From: Lachnoanaerobaculum orale
GTDB lineage: Bacteria; Bacillota; Clostridia; Lachnospirales; Lachnospiraceae
Assembly (NCBI RefSeq): GCF_003862485.1
Contig: NZ_RRCM01000001.1
Coordinates: 1,195,241-1,259,240, forward strand
Direction of reading: 5' to 3'
Length of the DNA stretch: 64,000 nucleotides
The position numbers and the translations under genes were made by a program. Shown here in pieces: positions 1 through 7,753 of this stretch (positions within the stretch are counted from its first letter, which is position 1; every line of letters begins with the position of its first letter). The notes beneath the pieces were generated by a model that had not been told where the DNA came from, did not search any database, and was given only the letters and a program-made list of their open reading frames with translations.

Positions 1-3
1 GTT

Positions 4-20
4 TAGGGGCTGTGAAATAA
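4..20 (+). repeat. left terminal inverted repeat of the IS
   Basis: TAGGGGCTGTGAAATAA matches the reverse complement of 1774-1790 (TAGGGGGTGTGAAAAAA) at 15 of 17 positions. Confidence 0.85.
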
Positions 21-31
21 GTCCCCAAAAG

Positions 32-67
32 AAATAGGACCATTCGCTCATGCGAAAGGTCCTATTT
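32..67 (+). terminator. hairpin at the left end of the IS
   Basis: A ten-base stem (32-41 with 58-67) continues, after one A/A mismatch, into a five-base inner stem (43-47 with 52-56) with a TCAT loop. A short T run follows. It lies between the left repeat and the transposase start. It looks like a read-through block that shields the transposase gene from outside transcription; that role is inferred. Confidence 0.6.
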
Positions 68-88
68 TTGTGGTAAAATTAACTTGGA

Positions 89-1690
89 ATGAAAAATTTA
101 CCCAATACCTATTGTAATTCAAAACAAGAATATTTTCCACTGTTTCTTTCAGATTGTTTGGATCTGATGGATCCTGTTTTAACATTTGACAGATTGATAG
201 GAGGAATCGATTTAAACAAGTATCTGACGGATATTCCGGAGTACACAACCGGACGACGCAGATATAATCCGGTCAACATGTTAAAGACAGTACTTTTCGG
301 ATTTATGACTAGCGGTTACTGCTCTCTGAGAAAACTTGAAGACAACTGCAAAGTTAATATCAGGTTCATTTATCTCATGGATTACCGGACTCCGTCATAC
401 AGAACCTTTGGATATTTCATCAATAAAATACTTAAAGATAAGATTGAAAACATTTTTAACGATATCAATCATGCTATCTTTAACGAGGAGCATGTAGATC
501 TGCAACATCTCTACATCGACGGCTCCAAGTTTGAAGCAAACGCAAACAAGTATACCTGGGTATGGAAGAAGGCTACCGAAAAGTTCCGTTACAAGCTTTA
601 CGAAAAAATCACTGCGGAGATTGAGGAAATTAATGCAGAAATCGCATGGAGTGGGGTGCAGATCACAACAAACACAGAGTATGTACCGGATTATCTGAAT
701 GAAATCGTTGAGCAGCTGGTACTTTTATGGGAACTGGATACAAGTACATTCGTTTAAGGAAGCGGAAAGCGAAAATCCAAAGAACAGCGTCATTATGAAC
801 ACTTAACTACTTTCTGTCAAAAACTTCAAGAATACATACAAAAAATTGAAATCTGTGGTCCTGACCGAAATAGTTACTCTAAAACAGATAGCTCAGCTAC
901 CTTTATGCGTATCAAAACTGATTACATGGGCAATGATCAGCTTCTGCCGGCATATAATGTACAGATTGGTGTAGCAGATGAATATATTGCAGTTGTTGAC
1001 GTTAACCATTATCGTTCAGATATGGATTGTTTCGTTCCTATGATGGATCACTTCAAACAAACTTATGGATTCTATCCCAAATATCCTGTGGCAGATGCCG
1101 GATATGGCTCATACAATAATTATATTTTCTGTGAACAGAACGGAATTGAAAAGTATATGAAATTTCCAATGTTTAAAAAGGAAACTAAGGATCGGAAATA
1201 TCATGAAGATCCATTTCGTGCAGTTAACTTCAGAATTGATGAACAAGGAGTCATGAGATGTCCTAACGATAAAGCATTCCATTTTTTATGCAGAAAAGGT
1301 GTGAGGGGAAATCAGTACGGACGCAAGGAAGAACTGTATGAATGCGAAGACTGTAGCGGATGTCCATATGCAAAGAAATGTAAGAAGACAGATAAGAATC
1401 GAACTGTTCGGATCAATCAGGAACTAACTTCCATGCATAAGGAAGTAATAGAAAACCTTGAAAGTATCCACGGTGCGTTATTGAGAATGAATCGTTCGAT
1501 ACAAGCAGAAGGTACTTTCGGAATTATGAAAAGCGACCGTTGGTACAAGAGAATTGTCCGAAGAGGTATTCATTCAGTCAAACTGGAAGTTTTACTCGTG
1601 GCGATAGGCCATAATTTATATAAATATCAGAAAAAAAGACAAGAAACAGAACTGCCGCATAGATTTAAAAAAAGAATTTCTATGGGGTAG
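89..1690 (+). pseudogene. IS1182-family DDE transposase interrupted by one in-frame TAA
   Basis: The frame runs 534 codons from the ATG at 89 to the stop at 1690, with a single ochre codon at 755-757 (codon 223). Sequence on both sides stays in the same frame and reads as transposase, including the bridge at 758-904 (GSGKRKSKEQRHYEHL and onward), so this is a point nonsense change and not a frameshift. The three catalytic acids appear intact: Asp in LYIDGSKFEAN, Asp in VADAGYGS, Glu in QAEGTFG. Relatives usually have a tyrosine where the stop lies, one base change away. The protein is probably inactive unless the stop is read through. Confidence 0.85.
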
Positions 1691-1756
1691 GGAAAGTGCG
1701 CTTTTCTTGCGTATGATTTCAGTCATTTATACACAATAATTACAAAAGGGAGATGC

Positions 1757-1780
1757 GAAAAAACTCTATAGAGTTTTTTC
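1757..1780. terminator. perfect palindrome at the right end of the IS
   Basis: A perfect 24-bp palindrome centred on CTCTATAGAG and flanked by A6/T6 runs. It overlaps the right terminal repeat. It could act as an intrinsic terminator in either direction. Confidence 0.5.
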
Positions 1781-1790
1781 ACACCCCCTA
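1774..1790 (-). repeat. right terminal inverted repeat of the IS
   Basis: This is the inverted partner of 4-20, with 15 of 17 matches. It sets the right edge of the element at about 1790. Confidence 0.82.
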
Positions 1791-1816
1791 TTTTTAATGT
1801 AAAGACTATGATTTTA

Positions 1817-1825
1817 TGATATAAT
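1817..1825 (+). promoter_or_regulatory. extended -10 promoter candidate
   Basis: TGATATAAT is a perfect extended -10, with no good -35 at 17-18 bases upstream. It lies 27 bases beyond the IS end and 53 bases before the small membrane protein gene. Confidence 0.35.
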
Positions 1826-1877
1826 TTTTATAAATTATCCGGTTTATTTTAGTAGTAAATAATTTTGTGGGGTGTGT

Positions 1878-2237
1878 ATGGAAGAGATTTTGAAAAAGGT
1901 ATTTATTGAGAAATATAAATACAGTATCGTAATAGCGATATCATATTATATATTGCCGTTTTTGGTTTATATAGTACCGGTAGAAGACCCGTTTGACAGA
2001 GCCATTCTATTTGCTTATATCGTAATAGCCGCTATACCGCTTATTTTACTTGTTTTATCTATAATATTTGCAATGAGTAACAGGTTTCATTGGTACTTTT
2101 CATTTAGGATATTTATTTTATGTTTGGCTTATATGCTGTTTACCGGTATCGGTATACTTATGTTTTGTGTAGGATATTTTATAGTAAGCGTAATAGGACA
2201 ATGCATAGGAGCATTTATTAGGGATCATAAACTGTAA
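1878..2237 (+). CDS. small hydrophobic membrane protein, unknown function
   Basis: The protein has about 119 residues and three to four membrane-spanning segments (roughly residues 14-38, 42-66, 74-96 and 93-115) with a short basic tail ending HKL. I do not recognise a family. The ATG at 1878 is preferred to the GTG at 1872 because GTGGGG lies at a proper distance before it. It stands alone between the IS and rpsO. Codon use resembles the neighbours, so it is probably a native gene. Confidence 0.6.
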   Translation: MEEILKKVFIEKYKYSIVIAISYYILPFLVYIVPVEDPFDRAILFAYIVIAAIPLILLVLSIIFAMSNRFHWYFSFRIFILCLAYMLFTGIGILMFCVGYFIVSVIGQCIGAFIRDHKL

Positions 2238-2268
2238 TAAACAGGCATCCATATCGTGATTTTCTCCA

Positions 2269-2297
2269 TTGACATTGCCTTAGGGTTTTGGTATTAT
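2269..2297 (+). promoter_or_regulatory. rpsO promoter
   Basis: TTGACA (2269-2274), a 17-base spacer, and TATTAT (2292-2297): a near-consensus sigma-A promoter. Transcription should begin near 2304, giving a leader of about 80 bases before rpsO. Confidence 0.85.
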
Positions 2298-2299
2298 GG

Positions 2300-2384
2300 A
2301 GTGGCAGTAACGCCTATACATGAGATATGGATACTCCAACCTTACCTTATGTATACGGTAAGATTTATTTAAAGGAGAAAGAAA
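2300..2384 (+). promoter_or_regulatory. structured rpsO leader, probable S15 autoregulatory element
   Basis: The leader contains a GGAGT...ACTCC pairing that closes an imperfect stem (about 2298-2338), and a second hairpin CTTACC...GGTAAG just before the AAAGGAG binding site. S15 represses its own mRNA through structured leaders in several bacterial groups. That this leader does so is inferred from position and pairing. Confidence 0.5.
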
Positions 2385-2651
2385 ATGATTACAAAAGAGA
2401 AAAAGACAGCTATCATGGAAGAGTATGCAAGAAAAGCAGGCGATACAGGTTCACCTGAGGTTCAGATAGCAGTTCTTACAGCAAGAATCACAGAGCTTAC
2501 AGAGCATTTGAAGGCAAATCCTAAGGACCATCACTCAAGAAGAGGTCTTTTGAAGATGGTAGGTAAGAGAAGAAATCTTTTACAGTATCTTAAGAATAAG
2601 GATCTTGAGGGCTATCGTGCACTTATAGAGAAGCTTGGACTTAGAAAGTAA
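2385..2651 (+). CDS. rpsO: 30S ribosomal protein S15
   Basis: The 88-residue protein has the family's usual length. S15 binds 16S rRNA early in assembly of the small-subunit platform. The family core is plain: [17 protein letters not shown] near the N-terminus, then [21 protein letters not shown], which contains the rRNA-binding His-His-Ser-Arg-Arg stretch. AAAGGAG precedes the ATG at good spacing. It has its own promoter and terminator, followed by pnp as in many bacteria. Confidence 0.98.
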   Translation: MITKEKKTAIMEEYARKAGDTGSPEVQIAVLTARITELTEHLKANPKDHHSRRGLLKMVGKRRNLLQYLKNKDLEGYRALIEKLGLRK

Positions 2652-2723
2652 TAAAAGTCTTCGGTTTCACAGATTTCGTTCAAGGAAAATTCTTTAGAAA
2701 CCTGTTGTGATTATAGTATCATT

Positions 2724-2750
2724 GGTGGAGAGTTTTTCTCCACCTTTTTT
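2724..2750 (+). terminator. rpsO terminator
   Basis: GGTGGAG (2724-2730) pairs with CTCCACC (2738-2744), followed by six T residues. Confidence 0.9.
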
Positions 2751-2779
2751 ATAATTTTATTTATGGCTTGTAGCCGAAG

Positions 2780-2819
2780 CTAGTGATAAATACTAAAACG
2801 ATTTAGTACTTATCACTAG
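2780..2819 (+). promoter_or_regulatory. long hairpin in the pnp leader
   Basis: An 18-bp stem (2780-2797 with 2802-2819) with one A/C mismatch and a four-base ACGA loop, about 60 bases before the pnp start. No T run follows, so it is unlikely to be a terminator. In Escherichia coli the pnp leader holds an RNase III-cleaved hairpin through which PNPase limits its own synthesis. A like role here is inferred. Confidence 0.6.
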
Positions 2820-2881
2820 TTCATATTTTTATGTTTCAAGAAGAGCACTTCTCGAATATCGGCAAGCCAAAAGGAGATGAA

Positions 2882-4984
2882 ATGAGTAAGGAATTTAAGA
2901 GTTATTCAATGGAACTTGCAGGTCGTACTCTGAGAGTTGATATCGGAAGAGTGGCTGCACAGGCAAACGGTGCCGCATTTATGCACTACGGAGATACAAC
3001 GGTACTATCTACAGCTACGGCATCTGATAAACCTAGAGACGGTATCGACTTCTTCCCGCTTTCTGTAGAATACGAAGAGAAGATGTACGCTGTAGGAAAG
3101 ATGCCGGGAGGATACAACAAAAGAGAGGGTAAGGCAAGTGAGAATGCAATACTTACCTCGAGAGTAATTGACAGACCTATGCGTCCGCTTTTTCCTAAGG
3201 ATTACAGAAACGATGTTACACTTAATAATCTTGTATTGTCTGTAGACCCTGATTGTTCACCTGAGCTTACGGCGATGCTCGGTTCTGCAATAGCAACAGC
3301 TATTTCAGACATTCCGTTTGACGGACCTTGTGCTACAACACAGATAGGTATGGTAGGCGGTTTCTTTGTTGTAAACCCTAATGAAGAGCAGATGGCAGTA
3401 TCAGACCTTAAGCTGACGGTGGCATCTACAAGAGACAAAGTAATAATGATTGAAGCGGGTGCAAATGAGATACCTGATGAAAAGATGGTGGAGGCTATCT
3501 ATAAGGCCGATTCCGTAAATAAAGAAATTATTGCATTTATCGACAAGATAGTTGCGGAAGTCGGCAAAGAAAAGCACTCATATACGGCATTCACCATTCC
3601 TGAGGAACTTAGTGCCGCAATCAAGGAGATTGTACCGCAGGATGAGATGGAAAAGGCTGTTTTTACAGATGAAAAGCAGATAAGAGAAGAAAACATCAAA
3701 GCTATAACACAGAAGCTTGAAGAGGCTTTTGCCGATAAGGAAGAGTGGTTGCCGCTTCTTGGTGAGGCAATCTATCAGTATCAGAAAAAGACTGTAAGAA
3801 AGATGATTCTAAAGGATCAGAAGAGACCTGACGGAAGAGCTATGACTCAGATTCGTCCGCTTGCAGCGGAGGTTGACCTTATACCTAGAGTACACGGTTC
3901 GGCTATGTTTACAAGAGGACAGACTCAGATTTGCAATATAGTTACACTTGCACCGCTTGCAGAGGCACAAAAGGTTGACGGACTTAATCAATCCGAGACT
4001 ACAAAGAGATATATTCACCAGTACAACTTCCCTTCTTACTCTGTAGGAGAGACAAGACCTTCAAGAGGACCGGGAAGAAGAGAGATAGGACATGGTGCAT
4101 TGGCTGAGAGAGCGCTTATTCCTGTACTTCCTACTCCTGAAGAGTTCCCGTATGCCATCAGATCAGTGTCTGAGACTTTCGAGTCAAACGGTTCAACATC
4201 TATGGCGTCCACATGTTCATCATGTATGTCTCTTATGGCTGCCGGTGTTCCGATAAAGAAGATGGTGGCAGGTATATCATGCGGACTTGTAACAGGTGAT
4301 TCAGATGACGATTATGTATTACTTACAGATATTCAGGGACTTGAAGATTTCTTCGGAGATATGGACTTTAAGGTGACCGGAACAGACAGCGGTATTACAG
4401 CTATACAGATGGATATCAAGATTCACGGACTTACAAAGGACATTGTAGAGGGTGCAATAAGAAGATGCCATGAGGCAAGAGACTTTATCATGGAGACTTG
4501 TATGAAGCCGTGTATTGCGGAGCCTAGAAAAGAAATAAGCAAGTATGCACCTAAGATTGCACAGATTCAGATAAATCCTTCAAAGATCGGTGACGTTGTA
4601 GGTAAGCAGGGAAAAACTATCAATAAGATTATTGAGGACACCGGCGTAAAGATTGATATCAGCGAAGAAGGTTTGGTATCCGTTTCAGGTACTGATCAGG
4701 CTATGATTGACAAGGCCATCGACATTATAAGAGGTATTACAATAGAGATAGAAGCCGGAATGGTTATGCAGGGCAAGGTAGTCCGTATACTTGAGTTCGG
4801 TGCGTTTGTAGAATTGGCACCGGGTAAAGACGGCATGGTTCATATATCAAAGCTTTCAGACAGCAGAGTCGAGAAGGTTGAAGATGTGGTAAAGGTAGGC
4901 GATGATGTGACAGTGAAGGTAATTAAGGTTGACCCTATAAAGGGAAGAATAGATCTTTCTATGAAGCCTTCAGACATTATCTAA
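2882..4984 (+). CDS. pnp: polyribonucleotide nucleotidyltransferase (PNPase)
   Basis: The 700-residue protein degrades RNA 3' to 5' with phosphate and acts in mRNA turnover. Two RNase PH domains (about 8-215 and 315-530), the second with RPSRGPGRREIGHG and the metal-site region GDMDFKVTGT, are followed by a KH domain with the GKQGKT loop near 580 and an S1 domain at about 625-695. The start is the ATG at 2882 after AAAGGAG; the upstream ATG at 2831 in the same frame lacks a binding site and would add 17 atypical residues. mgtE follows after 28 bases. Confidence 0.97.
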   Translation: MSKEFKSYSMELAGRTLRVDIGRVAAQANGAAFMHYGDTTVLSTATASDKPRDGIDFFPLSVEYEEKMYAVGKMPGGYNKREGKASENAILTSRVIDRPMRPLFPKDYRNDVTLNNLVLSVDPDCSPELTAMLGSAIATAISDIPFDGPCATTQIGMVGGFFVVNPNEEQMAVSDLKLTVASTRDKVIMIEAGANEIPDEKMVEAIYKADSVNKEIIAFIDKIVAEVGKEKHSYTAFTIPEELSAAIKEIVPQDEMEKAVFTDEKQIREENIKAITQKLEEAFADKEEWLPLLGEAIYQYQKKTVRKMILKDQKRPDGRAMTQIRPLAAEVDLIPRVHGSAMFTRGQTQICNIVTLAPLAEAQKVDGLNQSETTKRYIHQYNFPSYSVGETRPSRGPGRREIGHGALAERALIPVLPTPEEFPYAIRSVSETFESNGSTSMASTCSSCMSLMAAGVPIKKMVAGISCGLVTGDSDDDYVLLTDIQGLEDFFGDMDFKVTGTDSGITAIQMDIKIHGLTKDIVEGAIRRCHEARDFIMETCMKPCIAEPRKEISKYAPKIAQIQINPSKIGDVVGKQGKTINKIIEDTGVKIDISEEGLVSVSGTDQAMIDKAIDIIRGITIEIEAGMVMQGKVVRILEFGAFVELAPGKDGMVHISKLSDSRVEKVEDVVKVGDDVTVKVIKVDPIKGRIDLSMKPSDII

Positions 4985-5012
4985 AATAAATTTTGCAGAG
5001 AAAGGTGGGACT

Positions 5013-6362
5013 ATGGAAGAGAATATAAAAGAAATACTATTTGATCTTGTATCAAGAAAACAGTTCCGACAATTAAAAGAAAAACTCTGCGATATGAATG
5101 AGTTTGATATTGCTTCATTTATGGAGGAGCTGGATTCCGAAAAGCAGATAATTGTTTTCAGAATGTTGCCAAAAGAGCTTGCAAGTGATGTATTTGCCTG
5201 CTTGGAGGTGGATACTCAGGGACATATAATAAACGGCATTACAGATAAAGAGTTGGCTTATATAATTGAAGAGCTGTATGTGGATGATGCCGTAGATATG
5301 CTTGAGGAGCTGCCGGCTACAGTTGTAAAAAGAGTTTTACAAAATGCCGCTCCAAGTACAAGACTTCAGATAAATGAATTTTTAAAGTATCCTGAAAATT
5401 CGGCAGGGTCTATAATGACTGCGGAGTATATAGGTTTGAAAAAGAGTATGACCGTAGAGGAAGCTTTTGCCTATATCAGAAAACACGGCTATGATAAAGA
5501 GACGATATATACCTGCTATGTAATGGATGCAAAAAGAATGCTGGAAGGCGTAGTAACAGTAAAAGACCTTTTGATGAGTGACTATGAAGTCAAGATGGAA
5601 GACATTATGGACACAAATGTCATAAAGGCCGTTACTACAGATGATAAGGAGGAAATAGCAGACCTGTTTAACAAATACGATCTGCTCTCGCTTCCTGTGG
5701 TCGACCATGAAAACAGGCTGGTAGGTATTGTCACCATTGACGATGCTGTGGATGTAATGGAAGAAGAGGCCACAGAGGACTTTGAGAAGATGGCGGCTAT
5801 GCACCCGTCTGAAAAGCCTTATCTTAAGACAGGCGTTTTTGAGCTTGCAAAGAATCGAATCGTGTGGCTGCTTGTACTTATGATAAGTTCAATGCTTACA
5901 GGCGGTATACTTACAAGATACGAGGATGCGTTTAAGGTAATGCCTCTTTTGGTATCATTTGTTCCTATGCTTACGGATACAGGCGGTAATGCCGGTTCAC
6001 AGTCATCTACAATGATTATCCGTGGTATGACCATCGGTGAGATAGCAAGTTCAGATATACTGAAAGTTATCTGGAAAGAAGCAAGGGTTTCTGTTATCGT
6101 AGGTATAATTTTGGGTGCCGTCAACTTTATAAGGCTTGTAGCACAGTATCCGGGACAGCCTCTTGTAGCACTTACAGTAGTACTGGCACTTTTTGCTACG
6201 GTATTTGTGGCCAAGGTTATAGGCGGTATGCTTCCTATTGCCGCAAAGAAATTGCATCTTGACCCGGCTATTATGGCTGCTCCGCTTATCACGACAATAG
6301 TTGATGCGGTATCGCTTGTGATCTATTTCCAGATTGCGGTTGAACTTTTACATATCAAATAA
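5013..6362 (+). CDS. mgtE: magnesium transporter MgtE
   Basis: The 449-residue inner-membrane Mg2+ channel has an acidic N-domain (about 1-125), two CBS domains (about 130-255) that gate the pore by sensing Mg2+, and a five-helix pore domain from about 280. The selectivity segment LTDTGGNAGSQSS is intact. AGAAAGGTGG precedes the ATG. It probably shares the pnp transcript, since only 28 bases separate them and a terminator follows only after mgtE. No M-box riboswitch was seen. Confidence 0.96.
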   Translation: MEENIKEILFDLVSRKQFRQLKEKLCDMNEFDIASFMEELDSEKQIIVFRMLPKELASDVFACLEVDTQGHIINGITDKELAYIIEELYVDDAVDMLEELPATVVKRVLQNAAPSTRLQINEFLKYPENSAGSIMTAEYIGLKKSMTVEEAFAYIRKHGYDKETIYTCYVMDAKRMLEGVVTVKDLLMSDYEVKMEDIMDTNVIKAVTTDDKEEIADLFNKYDLLSLPVVDHENRLVGIVTIDDAVDVMEEEATEDFEKMAAMHPSEKPYLKTGVFELAKNRIVWLLVLMISSMLTGGILTRYEDAFKVMPLLVSFVPMLTDTGGNAGSQSSTMIIRGMTIGEIASSDILKVIWKEARVSVIVGIILGAVNFIRLVAQYPGQPLVALTVVLALFATVFVAKVIGGMLPIAAKKLHLDPAIMAAPLITTIVDAVSLVIYFQIAVELLHIK

Positions 6363-6378
6363 TTTTTAAATCTTTCTT

Positions 6379-6409
6379 AGGCTAAACTCCGAAAAGTTTA
6401 GCCTTTTTT
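6379..6409 (+). terminator. pnp-mgtE terminator
   Basis: AGGCTAAACT (6379-6388) pairs perfectly with AGTTTAGCCT (6395-6404) around CCGAAA, followed by a T run. Confidence 0.93.
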
Positions 6410-6469
6410 CATTATTTATACACTTATTTGTGTTAGAATATATATATCAATATAAAAAGGATATATGCA

Positions 6470-7078
6470 ATGAATATATATGGCAACTATGAAAAATATT
6501 TGGACATGATATTGGACGAATTTTCAAAGAGAGTCTATAAACTTAATGATGAATACAAGTTAAAAACCGGATATAAACTCTTTGAACATTTTATCTCAAG
6601 GATAAAGACTGATGAAAGCATGATTGAAAAGTGTAAAAGAAAGGGCTTTGAGGTAAGTACGCACAGTGCACTCAAAGAAATCAAAGATGCAATAGGTGTA
6701 AGGATAGTTTGCGGCTTTGTAGATGATATATATACTCTTGTAGGTCTGTTTAAGGATATGGAAAATATCAATGTTGTAGAGGAAAAAGATTATATACTTA
6801 ATGTAAAGCCGAACGGCTATCGTTCATATCATATGATACTTGAAGTGATTACACCCTATCCTGATTGTGACAGCAATGAAAACGGAATATATTACATTGA
6901 GATTCAGTTAAGGACTATTGCAATGGATTCATGGGCGTCGCTTGAACATCAGATGAAGTATAAGAAAAATATAACCAACCATGAAAGAATCACAAAGGAG
7001 CTTAAAAGATGTGCTGATGAGCTTGCTTCCTGTGATTTGAATATGCAGACAATAAGAAAATTGATAGAGGAAGGATAG
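6470..7078 (+). CDS. relQ: small alarmone synthetase, RelQ/YjbM type
   Basis: The 202-residue protein is a stand-alone (p)ppGpp synthetase, transferring pyrophosphate from ATP to GDP or GTP. Visible are KDAIGVRIVC, the GTP-side NGYRSYHMILEV, EIQLRT near residue 144 and the following SWASLEHQMKYKK. There is no HD hydrolase, TGS or ACT domain, so it is a small synthetase and not RelA/SpoT. The stop lies two bases before the response regulator ATG, and the regulator's binding site (GAGGAAGG) lies in the last relQ codons. Synthesis of the two is therefore likely coupled. Confidence 0.92.
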   Translation: MNIYGNYEKYLDMILDEFSKRVYKLNDEYKLKTGYKLFEHFISRIKTDESMIEKCKRKGFEVSTHSALKEIKDAIGVRIVCGFVDDIYTLVGLFKDMENINVVEEKDYILNVKPNGYRSYHMILEVITPYPDCDSNENGIYYIEIQLRTIAMDSWASLEHQMKYKKNITNHERITKELKRCADELASCDLNMQTIRKLIEEG

Positions 7079-7080
7079 AG

Positions 7081-7752
7081 ATGAGAATTTTATTGGCGGA
7101 AGATGAAGCGGCACTGTCAAAGGCGTATGCGCAAGTACTTATAATGCAAGGCTATGAAGTTGAGCCGGTATATGACGGAGAAGCCGCTTTGGAAGCTGCA
7201 AACAGCGGCACATATGATTTGATGATTTTTGATGTTATGATGCCTAAGATGAGCGGACTTGAGGTATTAAGGGCATTAAGAGAGGCCGGAAATACTACAT
7301 ATGTTATTATGCTTACCGCTATGAGTGAACTTGATGACAAGATTGAAGGTCTTGAATCAGGTGCGGATGAGTACCTTACAAAGCCGATACCGCTAAAAGA
7401 GTTGGCGGCCAGAGTTCGTTCTCTTGAGAGAAGAATAGACACAAATTATAACGAGAATGTACTTACATTCGGCAGTGTGAAGCTGAATGTGTCACAACAG
7501 GAGCTGTCGGCCAAAAATTCCATAATATTGGCAGGTAAAGAAACCAAGCTTATGGAAGTTCTTATGTTGAACAAGAATAAAAAGCTTTCGACCGAGTATA
7601 TATACAATCATGTATGGAGCAAGGATGATGACTCCGATACAGGATATGTTTGGATATATATTTCATATCTGAAGCAGAAGTTAAAGGCAATCAATGCAAA
7701 TGTTGATATTTTAGGAGAGGAAAACAGAGAGTTTGAACTTGTAGAGGTGTGA
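7081..7752 (+). CDS. OmpR-family response regulator
   Basis: The 223-residue protein has a receiver domain (about 1-118) and a winged-helix DNA-binding domain (about 128-220). Acidic residues AEDEA, the phosphoacceptor Asp near 51 in IFDVMMPKMSG, Thr in MLTAMSE and Lys near 100 in LTKPIPLKE are all present. It lies between relQ and a histidine kinase that starts one base after its stop, so it is the natural partner of that kinase. The target genes are unknown. Confidence 0.95.
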   Translation: MRILLAEDEAALSKAYAQVLIMQGYEVEPVYDGEAALEAANSGTYDLMIFDVMMPKMSGLEVLRALREAGNTTYVIMLTAMSELDDKIEGLESGADEYLTKPIPLKELAARVRSLERRIDTNYNENVLTFGSVKLNVSQQELSAKNSIILAGKETKLMEVLMLNKNKKLSTEYIYNHVWSKDDDSDTGYVWIYISYLKQKLKAINANVDILGEENREFELVEV

Positions 7753-7753
7753 T

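Larger units (their letters stand above)
4..1790 (+). mobile_element. IS1182-family insertion sequence, near full length
   Basis: The element is bounded by imperfect 17-bp inverted repeats at 4-20 and 1774-1790 that match at 15 of 17 positions. Inside is a DDE transposase frame of the IS1182 type, broken by one stop codon. Both ends carry terminator-like hairpins (32-67 and 1757-1780). Only three bases lie to its left in the window, so a target duplication cannot be tested. The family call comes from the protein; the ends come from the repeats. Confidence 0.88.

Noticed and set aside
2831-2881. Upstream ATG for pnp at 2831
   Set aside because: The extra 17 residues are not PNPase-like and there is no binding site, whereas AAAGGAG lies before the ATG at 2882.
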